Source: Erysipelotrichaceae bacterium
Lineage (GTDB): Bacteria > Bacillota_I > Bacilli_A > Erysipelotrichales > Erysipelotrichaceae
DNA length: 64,000 nt
Assembly: GCA_022772735.1 (NCBI GenBank)
Contig: JALEZD010000003.1
Span: 1-64,000, forward strand
Direction of reading: 5' to 3'
The notes beneath the pieces are model-generated. The model made no database searches. It saw only the letters and a program-made list of their open reading frames with translations, and had not been told where the DNA came from. Both the position numbers and the translations under genes were made by a program. Below are positions 44,554-52,754 of the stretch, piece by piece; positions within the stretch are counted from its first letter, which is position 1, and every line of letters begins with the position of its first letter.

Positions 44554-46593
44554 ATGAAAAGCACAGTTTTAAAGGTATTTTTGTTATTTTTTGTGATTTT
44601 ATCTGGTTTTAGTTTTTATACGCATGCTGAAACGATAAACACAAAAAATTATACTGTTGAAGGAGATTTGCTAATAGGGTATGATGGTGTTTCTTTTTCA
44701 AGTACAGAATCAAGTATGTTTGTTGTAAATAGAACAAAGGAAGAATTTAGTATTTTAGGCGAATTATATATTGATTCAATAAAAACTGAACTAAATAATA
44801 TTGCAAGTGAAAAACTTGGAAGCAAAAATGAATATTCGAGATATCAAAATATAATTTTAAGTGAAACAAATTTAACTTTTTCAGCCAAATTTAATTTTCC
44901 ATCTGAAATTGATTTATCAAATATTGGTTTAAGTTTGAATAATTTTAGTGGTTCAAATAATTTAGGTGTTCATAATGAATTGTTTTATATAAATAGCTCA
45001 AATATTATAAATGAAGCAAATGGAACAAAAACTTTAAATGTTGAATTTAAGGTTTATGACAATGTTTTTTTAACTTTTAAAGATTTATATGACAAAGTTT
45101 ATTCTATGAATGATTTAGGATTAATGATTAATGGATTAAGTTTTTTAGATGGTTCAACTGCTAATAAGAGTTATGAAGTGACAGGGTTAATTACTGGTAA
45201 TTTATCTACAAAGGCAACAGTAAATAACAGTTTAGGAGTTTTTGTAAGTGAAAAATTTGAGATATCATGGGGTGGTCAACAAAGGAATGGTTTTAATGAT
45301 GTAAATCACCCAAATGAAAGTGATATGTACTTATCAATATATTTAAAAGATGTTAAATTGGTTGACCTAGAAGGTGATTTAAGTGTAGCACCAGATGAAA
45401 ATACAGATTATGATAGTACAGATACAGCACCTTATGTTGTTGAAAATAGAGATAATAAAATTTTTATAGGAGCTTATTTGGAAACAAGCAAAATAAAGGA
45501 TCAAATCAATAATATTGCAAAGGAGATTTTAGATCCGTACCATATGAATGATCCTCTTGTATATGAAAATATCAAGCTTGAAAATTTAGATACAGCCTTT
45601 ACTTCATACATTTATTTTGAAAAAGAGTTTGATGTTAATTCAATCGACAATAATTCAATACGTTTAAGAGCTGTAGATTCTAATTTAGCAATTGTTGATT
45701 ATAATGGAATATACGAAATTAAAAATATTAAAAAAGATGAAACTTATGTAGATTCTAATGGACAAGAGTACAAATTAGTACAAGTTGATTTTGGTTTAAA
45801 GAACAGTGTCGTAATTAATAATTTTAAGGAAATTTATGATTTAGTTTCAAATGAGCCAAATTTATTTTTAGAGCTTAATAATGCAAAATTGAATAGTAGT
45901 GAAGTTAACAATGGTGAATATTATTCACTATATGGGTTTGTTAATGGAAGTTTTTATTCAGATGCTAAAGTTTCTATTTTAGGTGTAGGTAATTTGGAAA
46001 AATCATTTGAGTTTGATTGGCAAGCAGTTCAAGGAGATGGAAAAGACTTATATTTAAAAGATGTTAATGATATTGCGCTGACAGTAAGATTACTTGAAAC
46101 AAAAAATGTTTCTTATAATTTTAAATCAGAAAATGCAAATGATACATTGCCAGCTGGCTTGCTTGATAGATTATCAAATAAAAATAAAACAAATGTTGCT
46201 TTTGATACAGAAGTTAATGTAAATGATATTGATATAAGTGATTTTCCAGTTGCAGAAAAAGATGGTGTTTGGAAATTTGTAGGCTGGGATAAAAATAGTA
46301 TAAAAATTGGTAATGACAATATTACATTTACAGGTTCTTGGAGATTTGTGAAGAACGATAAACAATCAACAACAAATAACACATCTATAACTTCATCAAG
46401 TACAAGTAAAAAAGTGACATGTGCTGATGAAGGCAAGGTTTGGAATGAGTCAAAAGGAGCTTGTTTAAACAATGTTTTAAGAGTAATTCCTAATACAGGG
46501 AGTAGAGAATCTCTTGGAATATATATTGTAATAGCAGCAGTGGGATTTATTTTATTGGTAATTTTAAGATTGAAATTTAGAAAAAAGAAATAA
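44554..46593 (+). CDS. Large surface protein with duplicated domain, SHIRT-like domain, C-x13-C and IPNTG
   Basis: 679 residues. Signal peptide to about 25. Two copies of a ~200-residue domain (about 60-250 and 300-510), each with an I-x-x-[QE]-[LI]-x-x-[IV]-A helix near its start and an F-[ED]-[IF]-[SD]-W strand near its end. A SHIRT-like module follows (about 515-605; GVWKFVGWDKNS ... FTGSWRF). Then a Ser/Thr linker, TCADEGKVWNESKGAC, VIPNTG, a hydrophobic span and RKKK. The ribosome-binding site is AGGGGGAAA. It probably faces the outside as an adhesin or fibre. Confidence 0.87.
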   Translation: MKSTVLKVFLLFFVILSGFSFYTHAETINTKNYTVEGDLLIGYDGVSFSSTESSMFVVNRTKEEFSILGELYIDSIKTELNNIASEKLGSKNEYSRYQNIILSETNLTFSAKFNFPSEIDLSNIGLSLNNFSGSNNLGVHNELFYINSSNIINEANGTKTLNVEFKVYDNVFLTFKDLYDKVYSMNDLGLMINGLSFLDGSTANKSYEVTGLITGNLSTKATVNNSLGVFVSEKFEISWGGQQRNGFNDVNHPNESDMYLSIYLKDVKLVDLEGDLSVAPDENTDYDSTDTAPYVVENRDNKIFIGAYLETSKIKDQINNIAKEILDPYHMNDPLVYENIKLENLDTAFTSYIYFEKEFDVNSIDNNSIRLRAVDSNLAIVDYNGIYEIKNIKKDETYVDSNGQEYKLVQVDFGLKNSVVINNFKEIYDLVSNEPNLFLELNNAKLNSSEVNNGEYYSLYGFVNGSFYSDAKVSILGVGNLEKSFEFDWQAVQGDGKDLYLKDVNDIALTVRLLETKNVSYNFKSENANDTLPAGLLDRLSNKNKTNVAFDTEVNVNDIDISDFPVAEKDGVWKFVGWDKNSIKIGNDNITFTGSWRFVKNDKQSTTNNTSITSSSTSKKVTCADEGKVWNESKGACLNNVLRVIPNTGSRESLGIYIVIAAVGFILLVILRLKFRKKK

Positions 46594-46599
46594 ATTTAG

Positions 46600-46634
46600 C
46601 AAAATGCAGGAGTTATAAAACCCTGTATTTTTTG
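46600..46634 (+). terminator. Terminator after the 44554 gene
   Basis: AAAATGCAGG and CCTGTATTTTT pair across a short loop. Confidence 0.65.
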
Positions 46635-46697
46635 TTTGAATTAATCTCAGTTAATGAGAGTTTATGAAAAACGTATTCTAAAATTCAGAGTCAAAGG

Positions 46698-46726
46698 TTG
46701 TCTTTTCATTGGTTATGTAGGATAAT
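46698..46726 (+). promoter_or_regulatory. Promoter of the 46752 surface gene
   Basis: TTGTCT (46698) and GATAAT (46721) are 17 bases apart; the leader is short and contains GTGGGGAGAT. Confidence 0.5.
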
Positions 46727-46751
46727 ATTTAAGATAAAGTGGGGAGATATT

Positions 46752-48263
46752 ATGAAAAAAAGTATTTTTAAATTTGCATTGGCACTTATTTTTTCTTTAT
46801 CAATTTTAAATGTCAATGTATTTGCAGAACAACCTGTTGGTACAGATGCTACAAGTAATACAGGAACTGAAGCAGGTAGTACAGAAAATGCAGATGCTAG
46901 TGCATCATCAACAAGTGGAACAGCACAGCCTGCAGATACAACTGCTCAACCTACAGATACTACAGCACAACCAGCAGATGCAACAGCATCTCAACCAGCA
47001 ACGCAACCTAGTGCTGAAAGTGTTTTGAATCTGAGAAATGGTGTAAATGCTGCAAGTGTATACAAAGCTGAGACAACACTAGATGGGGATATGTTTATCA
47101 GCAAAGATGGAACAAATTATGATACAACAACACAACAACCAATAGTTGTTGAGGAACCTATAAATACTATAAAAGTTGGCTCATTTTTAGATGTTTCAAA
47201 AATAAGAGATCAAGTTGTTCAAGTTGCAGCTGATATTTTAGGATCATTTAATAACCCAGCATTGTATAGTCAAATAAGTCTTACTGATACAGTATCAACT
47301 TTCCAAGTGGTAATCACATTAGATTCAGGCTTAGATGCAGGTGCAGCATTACCTGTGTTAAAAAAATACAATGATGCAACCGGACAACCTGAAGCATACA
47401 ATGGTATTTGGAGTATAAATAGTGCAAGAGAAGGTGAAACCTCTTTTGTAATAAATTTTTCAATAGATGGAAGTAACTTTACTACATATGAAGCATTAAG
47501 AAATGCAATTGTTGCAGAACCAAACCTATTCTTAGAACTTGAAAATGTTAAAATAAAGGATAATGTCCTTCATGAAACAAATTATTCTGTTAAGGGTGAT
47601 TTAAGTGGTTCATTTAGTTCAAAAGCATCTGCTATGGGTGTTTCAAGAGATATTCAACTAACTTGGAATCTTGCACAAAAAGCAGGTGGAGCAGACTCTG
47701 TTGTAACAAACGGTGTAGGTGCAACTTTGAAATTTGTGAGACAATTAAGAACTGTTAAATATAGTTTTGAAAAAGCTGACGGCACAACACTTAATCTTCC
47801 TGCAGAACTTATTGCAAGATTGCCACAAGATGCAAGAATTCCAACTAAAACTTTAGTTGATACAAGTGCAATTAATGTTAGTAACTATGAAGATGTTGCA
47901 AATAATGGAACTTGGTCATTTGTAGGTTGGGATAAAGCGAATGCGACTGTTGAGGCTGATGATATTACATTTGTTGGGAAATGGAAATTTACATTAAAAA
48001 CTCCTAGTAACCCTTCAACTCCAACACCTTCAACTCCTACAACTGTGAAAACAACAACTGTTCAACCAAAAGCTAAATGGACATGTGCAGATGAAGGAAA
48101 AGTATGGAATGAATCAAAACAAATGTGTGTAGTTGCAACAACTGTTAAATCAAACGCATATAAAGTTCCAAATACATCAAGTTTAGGAAGTTTATTTGGT
48201 AATTACATATTAAGTATGTTGTCTATTGCTGGCTTAATAGTTATTAAAAAAATAAAGAAATAA
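46752..48263 (+). CDS. Surface protein with one shared domain, SHIRT-like domain, C-x13-C and VPNTS
   Basis: 503 residues from the ATG after GGGGAGATAT. Signal peptide ends at VFAEQ. A Ala/Thr/Gln/Pro-rich region (~25-85) with near-repeats of QPADTTA leads into one copy of the ~200-residue domain also found in its neighbours (KIRDQVVQVAADIL ... IQLTWNLAQKAGGADSV). A SHIRT-like module (GTWSFVGWDKANAT), Thr/Pro linker, TCADEGKVWNESKQMC, KVPNTS, a span and KKIKK complete it. Confidence 0.88.
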   Translation: MKKSIFKFALALIFSLSILNVNVFAEQPVGTDATSNTGTEAGSTENADASASSTSGTAQPADTTAQPTDTTAQPADATASQPATQPSAESVLNLRNGVNAASVYKAETTLDGDMFISKDGTNYDTTTQQPIVVEEPINTIKVGSFLDVSKIRDQVVQVAADILGSFNNPALYSQISLTDTVSTFQVVITLDSGLDAGAALPVLKKYNDATGQPEAYNGIWSINSAREGETSFVINFSIDGSNFTTYEALRNAIVAEPNLFLELENVKIKDNVLHETNYSVKGDLSGSFSSKASAMGVSRDIQLTWNLAQKAGGADSVVTNGVGATLKFVRQLRTVKYSFEKADGTTLNLPAELIARLPQDARIPTKTLVDTSAINVSNYEDVANNGTWSFVGWDKANATVEADDITFVGKWKFTLKTPSNPSTPTPSTPTTVKTTTVQPKAKWTCADEGKVWNESKQMCVVATTVKSNAYKVPNTSSLGSLFGNYILSMLSIAGLIVIKKIKK

Positions 48264-48268
48264 TGATT

Positions 48269-48304
48269 AAATCCTTCATCTTTATATAAGAAGAAGGATT
48301 TTTT
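48269..48304 (+). terminator. Terminator after the 46752 gene
   Basis: AATCCTTC and GAAGGATT pair, followed by T5. Confidence 0.75.
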
Positions 48305-48427
48305 AATTTAAATTTTTGGATTTAGTAAAAGAGTAAATCTTAAAAAACTTTAAGAAAAGCCACTTTAAGTTGAATTGTATATAGTATGATGAGATAATAA
48401 CCCCTGAGTAATGGAGGATATAATACA

Positions 48428-49801
48428 ATGTTTAAAAGTACAAAAATAATTCTTTCTTTTTGTTTAATTTTTACACTTTTTACTATAAACGCATTTGCAG
48501 AAACAAAGAATTTAGAAGGGGATTTATATTTAAGTAAAGATAATGTTAGTTTTGATTCAACAAATGATGAACCATTTAAGATGAAAGAACCTGAAAAAGA
48601 ATTGTATTTGGGAGCATCTTTAAATACTTCAAAAATAAATGAACAACTAAAAGAAGTTGCCGCAAAAGAACTTGGAGAATTTAATAAAGAGGAGTTGTAT
48701 CAATTTATTAATTTTTTAGATATAGCTACTGAATTTACTGCAGAATTCACATTTGATGGTGTGTTTAATATTGATAAAGTGAATGAAAGTAATGTTGAAC
48801 TTAGGAGCTATGTAAAAAATGGAGATTCATTAAATGCCAGTACATATGATGGAATGTGGAAAATAGCTCGTGTTGAACCTAATTTGGACAATAAAAAGAT
48901 TAAAGTCAATTTTCAGTTAAAGTCAAACTACCCTATTGGGGATTACCCTAGTTTTGCATTATTAAAAATTGCATTAGAAAAAGAAAAAGATTTATTTTTA
49001 ACAATAAAAGGGATTGAAGTAGAGGATTGGGCAAAACATAATACAAACTATAAAATTAGTGGAACAGTAAATGGAAGTTTTCTTGCTGTTGCTAATTATC
49101 CGAACACTCAAGACCCACAAAATCCAATAACAAAAAAACTTGAATTTAATTGGACTGGAGTACAAGAAACTGAAGGAGCAGACTCAGTTTCACCAAATGA
49201 AATTGCAACAACATTAAAATATGAAAGAATTCTTAGAAAGGTTTCATACAAATTTACTACAGATAGTCAAATAGCATTGCCTGATGCAATAAAAAATAGA
49301 TTACCTCAAGTAAGTGAACATCCAACAAGAGAAGTTGTCACTCCACAAAATGTTGATTTATCAGATTACACTGATAATGTTAATAGAGGCGTATGGAAGT
49401 TTGAAAGTTGGAATCAAAATGCATTTTCAATTATAGATACAGATGTGGAGTTTGTCGGAAAATGGAAGTTTGAAGCAAATCCAGTAACACCTCCACCAGT
49501 AGTAACACCAATACCATCAACTCCTACACCAACTCCATCAGTAAATAATGCAAAAACTTCAACTGTTACAAATGTAAAACCTGCAAGTACATCAAAACCA
49601 AAATTAACTTGCGAAGATGAAGGTAAAGTATGGAATGAAACAAAACAAATGTGTGTTGCTAAAGAAGTTTTAGTAAGTAAATACGCTCATAAAGTTCCTA
49701 ATACAGGAAGCAAATCAAATATATTAATGAGCATAGTAACAATACTTATTTCTGTGTCTGGATTGTTTATTTTAAAAACAAAATTTAAAAATAAAAATTA
49801 A
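48428..49801 (+). CDS. Surface protein with shared domain, SHIRT-like domain, C-x13-C and VPNTG
   Basis: 457 residues. Signal peptide to about AFAET. The shared ~200-residue domain (KINEQLKEVAAKELG ... KKLEFNWTGVQETEGADSV), then a SHIRT-like module ending FVGKWKF, a Pro/Thr linker, TCEDEGKVWNETKQMC, KVPNTG, a span and KNKN. Unlike its relatives its ribosome-binding site is ATGGAGG, not GGGGA, so it would escape C-rich-loop pairing. Confidence 0.87.
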   Translation: MFKSTKIILSFCLIFTLFTINAFAETKNLEGDLYLSKDNVSFDSTNDEPFKMKEPEKELYLGASLNTSKINEQLKEVAAKELGEFNKEELYQFINFLDIATEFTAEFTFDGVFNIDKVNESNVELRSYVKNGDSLNASTYDGMWKIARVEPNLDNKKIKVNFQLKSNYPIGDYPSFALLKIALEKEKDLFLTIKGIEVEDWAKHNTNYKISGTVNGSFLAVANYPNTQDPQNPITKKLEFNWTGVQETEGADSVSPNEIATTLKYERILRKVSYKFTTDSQIALPDAIKNRLPQVSEHPTREVVTPQNVDLSDYTDNVNRGVWKFESWNQNAFSIIDTDVEFVGKWKFEANPVTPPPVVTPIPSTPTPTPSVNNAKTSTVTNVKPASTSKPKLTCEDEGKVWNETKQMCVAKEVLVSKYAHKVPNTGSKSNILMSIVTILISVSGLFILKTKFKNKN

Positions 49802-49836
49802 TTGTGATTATAAAAAATAGTCACAATTTTTTTTTG
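49800..49836 (+). terminator. Terminator after the 48428 gene
   Basis: AATTGTGA and TCACAATT pair and are followed by a long T run. Confidence 0.8.
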
Positions 49837-49908
49837 AGCAAACAAGTGGAATAAAAAAATTCAATTTGATATTATTAGCTGGTTTTAATATAAACAAAAG
49901 GAGAAACT

Positions 49909-50298
49909 ATGATTAAATCAATCGGGCAAGTAATGCTATATGTAAATGATACAGAAAATGCAAAAAATTTTTGGATAAATAAAGTGGGTTTTAAACTAAT
50001 TGAAGAATTAGTTAACGAATACGAAGGGGTAAAATATTTTTCTTATGTTATTGCACCTGAAGAAAAATCAGACGTTCAATTTGTGCTACATAGTAAAGAG
50101 TTTGTTTCTAAAGTAAGCCCAGAAGTTGGATTAGGAAATCCATCAATTTTAATGTCTAGCTTAGATATCGAAAATACATACAACATGTTTATTAAAAATG
50201 GAGTAAAAGCTAATCCAATCGTAAATGTGTTTGAAGGAAAAGTATTTAATTTCTGTGATGAAGAAGAAAATTATTATGCAATAAGAGAGGTAAAATAA
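49909..50298 (+). CDS. VOC/glyoxalase-family protein
   Basis: 129 residues with the paired beta-alpha-beta-beta-beta layout (SIGQVMLYVNDTENAKNFWINKVGF). Possible metal ligands are not the full glyoxalase I set, so the substrate is open. It ends one base before a second VOC gene, forming a small cassette between surface-protein genes. Confidence 0.82.
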   Translation: MIKSIGQVMLYVNDTENAKNFWINKVGFKLIEELVNEYEGVKYFSYVIAPEEKSDVQFVLHSKEFVSKVSPEVGLGNPSILMSSLDIENTYNMFIKNGVKANPIVNVFEGKVFNFCDEEENYYAIREVK

Positions 50299-50299
50299 A

Positions 50300-50710
50300 A
50301 TGATTAAAGAGATAGGAGTTTATTTTGTTACTAACGGTAACGGATTAGAAGCAGTAGAATTTTATAAAGAAAAATTAAATGCAGAAGTTAAATCGCTTAC
50401 TCTTTTTGGAGATTTTATGCCAGAATGCCCAGATGAATATAAAAAATTAGTTATGAATGCTCAACTTTATGTTGATGGTATAAGAATTCAATTATCTGAT
50501 GAAAATCCTGAATTTGAATATAAAGGTGGAACAAATATGGCTGCCACAATAATCGCAAAAGATGTTGAAACAGCTAAAAAATATTATCAAAATTTAACAG
50601 AAGATTGCCAAAAAATATTCATGGAATTACAAGAAGTTCCATGGTCACCTGCATATGCTGGATTTGTAGATAAATTCGGAATGATGTGGCAAATTAATGT
50701 TGAAATCTAA
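50300..50710 (+). CDS. PhnB-like VOC-family protein
   Basis: 136 residues. EIGVYFVTNGNGLEAVEFYKEKL and the ending VDKFGMMWQINVE match the PhnB-like branch of the VOC superfamily (demethylmenaquinone-methyltransferase-like / 3-dmu-9-3mt). Biochemical role not known. It is cotranscribed with the previous gene. Confidence 0.83.
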   Translation: MIKEIGVYFVTNGNGLEAVEFYKEKLNAEVKSLTLFGDFMPECPDEYKKLVMNAQLYVDGIRIQLSDENPEFEYKGGTNMAATIIAKDVETAKKYYQNLTEDCQKIFMELQEVPWSPAYAGFVDKFGMMWQINVEI

Positions 50711-50746
50711 AAATCAAATCTTAAGAATTAATGTAATAAGAATATT

Positions 50747-50766
50747 TTTATTGCAATTGCAATAAA
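50747..50766. promoter_or_regulatory. 20-bp perfect palindrome over the -35 of the 50802 gene
   Basis: The half site TTTATTGCAA is followed directly by its inverse. It covers TTGCAA (50751-50756), which with TATAAT (50773-50778, 16-base spacer) makes a promoter. A dimeric regulator probably binds here. Confidence 0.6.
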
Positions 50767-50801
50767 TACGTATATAATTTTTAAAAGCGGGGAGAGGTAA
50801 A

Positions 50802-52628
50802 ATGAAAAAAACTATTAAAACGTGTATGGCGTTATTTTGTTCTGTTTTAATTGTTGTAAGTTCTTCAATGACAAATGTTTTTGCAGAAGGCACAACTGAA
50901 GATTTACAACCAGTTGAAACAACTAATGAAACAGCTGAAAAAGTAAATGAAACTACAAATGTTGAAACACAAACATTACCAGAAAATACAGAAGAAACTC
51001 AACCAACTGAAACAGTTGTTGAGCAACCAAGTGAAAATACAACATCAGAAAATACACCTTCTGAAAATATAGAACAACCAATAGAAGTTGAGAATAAAGA
51101 AGAAACATCTGAGGAAGCAACTACAACAAGTGCAGAAGTAAATAAAGAAGAAGTGTCTACTAATGTTGCACCAGCAGCACTTCAAGCTACACCAGTCACA
51201 ACAACTGGCTCAACAGGCTTTAGAAGTAGTGGAATAACTGCACCAGTTACAACTGCAAGTGCACCAGCAGGTTATACAACATTAACTATGAAAATTAATG
51301 ATAATACTGCAGAAGCTACAAAAAGCTATCAAAGTGAAAATGATGTGATTGGCATGCCTGATGGATGGGGAGACTCAAACTGGCATATTAGAACATATAG
51401 AAAAATATTTTTAGGTTGGACACCTGTTGAAAATTATACTGGTGCCCCAGAAGAAACAATATATAGCTATGGTGAAACAGTAAAAACTCTTGTTGAAAAT
51501 GGTGATGCAAATAAGCCATTATATCCAGTATATGCAAGCATGTTTGATGCACTTGCATTAGAATCAGAGTTAACTGGAATGATTGAAATTAATAAATCAA
51601 TGACAGCTGAAGAAACTTTACCAAATTCAGAAGTTAAAGAGAGTTTAGGATTTGAATCAGGAACTCCTGCAAAAACTGCAACGGTTTATTTCAATCCTTC
51701 AACAAATGCTTATGAAGTTTCTTTAGATACACACTTTAGATTCAGTAATAATAAAGTTGCAGCTATTGTTGCAGCAAATCCTGTTGGATTATTAAAAACA
51801 GCAGAGGGAATTACTGATTTTGGTGGTCAAAATCCAACAGCGTATAGTTATGTTGATTTACATGTAAAATTAGATCCAAGAGTAGATGTAGCAACTGCAT
51901 TCAATAATGTAACATTTACAAGTGGATTGTTTATGGCACGTGCTGTTTTAGATGAGAACTATAATGTTGTTAAAACAATCGATACTTTACCATTAAGTGG
52001 AGAAAAGAGTGCAACATTCAGCTTTGACAATCCAAATAAATTTAAAACATTTATTATTAGAACTACTTTAAGAAACTATGGACAAGATGGTGGTTCTAAC
52101 CAAGCATATAGAACAAATAACTTATCTTCTGACTTTATTTTTGGAGATATGATATTGTCAAGCGGTGATAAAACTAATGTCACTATAAATAAACCAGTTG
52201 CAGAAGCAATCAAAGATACAGGAGATGAATTGGTTTTTGATGGACATATTGATGGAAAAGCTGCAATAAATACTGCTATACTTCCTTTTCCATTAAATTT
52301 ATTTGCACCAAGAAGTATGAGTATAGATAGAGTTGATTCATCTAATACAGTTAACATTAAATTTGTAACTGATAATAGAGTAAAACCTGTAACTCCAGAA
52401 GTAAAACCAACTACTCCAACAACACCAACTGTTACAAAGGTTGAGCCAAAACTAACATGTGCTGATGAAGGAAAAGTATGGAATGAATCAAAACAAGCAT
52501 GTGTGATTGAGGGTGCTTTAAAAGTACATGTAGTTCCAAATACTGCAACAAATATTAGCTCATTGAGTTATTATGTTATAAGCTTGATTTCTGTTTTGGG
52601 AATTGCAGTTTTAAAAATAAAAAAATAA
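50802..52628 (+). CDS. Surface protein with shortened SHIRT-like strand, C-x13-C and VPNTA
   Basis: 608 residues. Signal peptide to about FAEGT, then a ~110-residue Thr/Glu/Asn/Pro-rich region. An InlB-like module (FLGWTPVENYTG) and large beta-rich region follow. Near residue 525 only one SHIRT-like strand (NTVNIKFVTDNRVKP) remains before the linker, where the neighbour at 52755 has a full module. The last ~65 residues (TCADEGKVWNESKQAC, VVPNTA, span) are almost identical to that neighbour. The ribosome-binding site is GCGGGGAGAGG. Confidence 0.87.
   Translation: MKKTIKTCMALFCSVLIVVSSSMTNVFAEGTTEDLQPVETTNETAEKVNETTNVETQTLPENTEETQPTETVVEQPSENTTSENTPSENIEQPIEVENKEETSEEATTTSAEVNKEEVSTNVAPAALQATPVTTTGSTGFRSSGITAPVTTASAPAGYTTLTMKINDNTAEATKSYQSENDVIGMPDGWGDSNWHIRTYRKIFLGWTPVENYTGAPEETIYSYGETVKTLVENGDANKPLYPVYASMFDALALESELTGMIEINKSMTAEETLPNSEVKESLGFESGTPAKTATVYFNPSTNAYEVSLDTHFRFSNNKVAAIVAANPVGLLKTAEGITDFGGQNPTAYSYVDLHVKLDPRVDVATAFNNVTFTSGLFMARAVLDENYNVVKTIDTLPLSGEKSATFSFDNPNKFKTFIIRTTLRNYGQDGGSNQAYRTNNLSSDFIFGDMILSSGDKTNVTINKPVAEAIKDTGDELVFDGHIDGKAAINTAILPFPLNLFAPRSMSIDRVDSSNTVNIKFVTDNRVKPVTPEVKPTTPTTPTVTKVEPKLTCADEGKVWNESKQACVIEGALKVHVVPNTATNISSLSYYVISLISVLGIAVLKIKK
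52416..52605 (+). repeat. 190-bp near-identical 3' segment, copy 1
   Basis: It matches 54804-54993 with 2 differences (52511 and 52559). It encodes the linker, C-x13-C module, sorting signal and span. Such identity over otherwise diverged genes points to recent gene conversion or duplication. Confidence 0.85.
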
Positions 52629-52639
52629 TTTATTAATTA

Positions 52640-52675
52640 GAGTGTTTATCCAATTGTGATAGACACTTTTTTAAT
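52640..52675 (+). terminator. Terminator after the 50802 gene
   Basis: AGTGTTTATC pairs with GATAGACACT and T6 follows. Confidence 0.8.
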
Positions 52676-52702
52676 AAAAGTTTGAAAACCAAAATAAAAT
52701 TA

Positions 52703-52730
52703 TTGAAATATTGTCATAAAATTATATAAT
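52703..52730 (+). promoter_or_regulatory. Promoter of the 52755 surface gene
   Basis: TTGAAA (52703-52708) and TATAAT (52725-52730) are 16 bases apart. Transcription should begin near 52737, so the ribosome-binding site is almost at the 5' end of the mRNA. Confidence 0.6.
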
Positions 52731-52741
52731 CAAGTAGGACG

Positions 52742-52752
52742 GGGGAATGTGC
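52742..52752 (+). promoter_or_regulatory. Ribosome-binding site complementary to the small-RNA loop
   Basis: GGGGAATGTGC can form 11 contiguous pairs with 31702-31712 of the predicted small RNA. The GTG inside it (52749) is an in-frame start candidate, but the ATG at 52755 has the better spacing. Confidence 0.55.
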
Positions 52753-52754
52753 AT

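Noticed and set aside
46858-47010. Short repeats in the 46752 gene as a CRISPR or DNA repeat array
   Set aside because: They are codons of an Ala/Thr/Gln/Pro-rich linker, imperfect and in frame.
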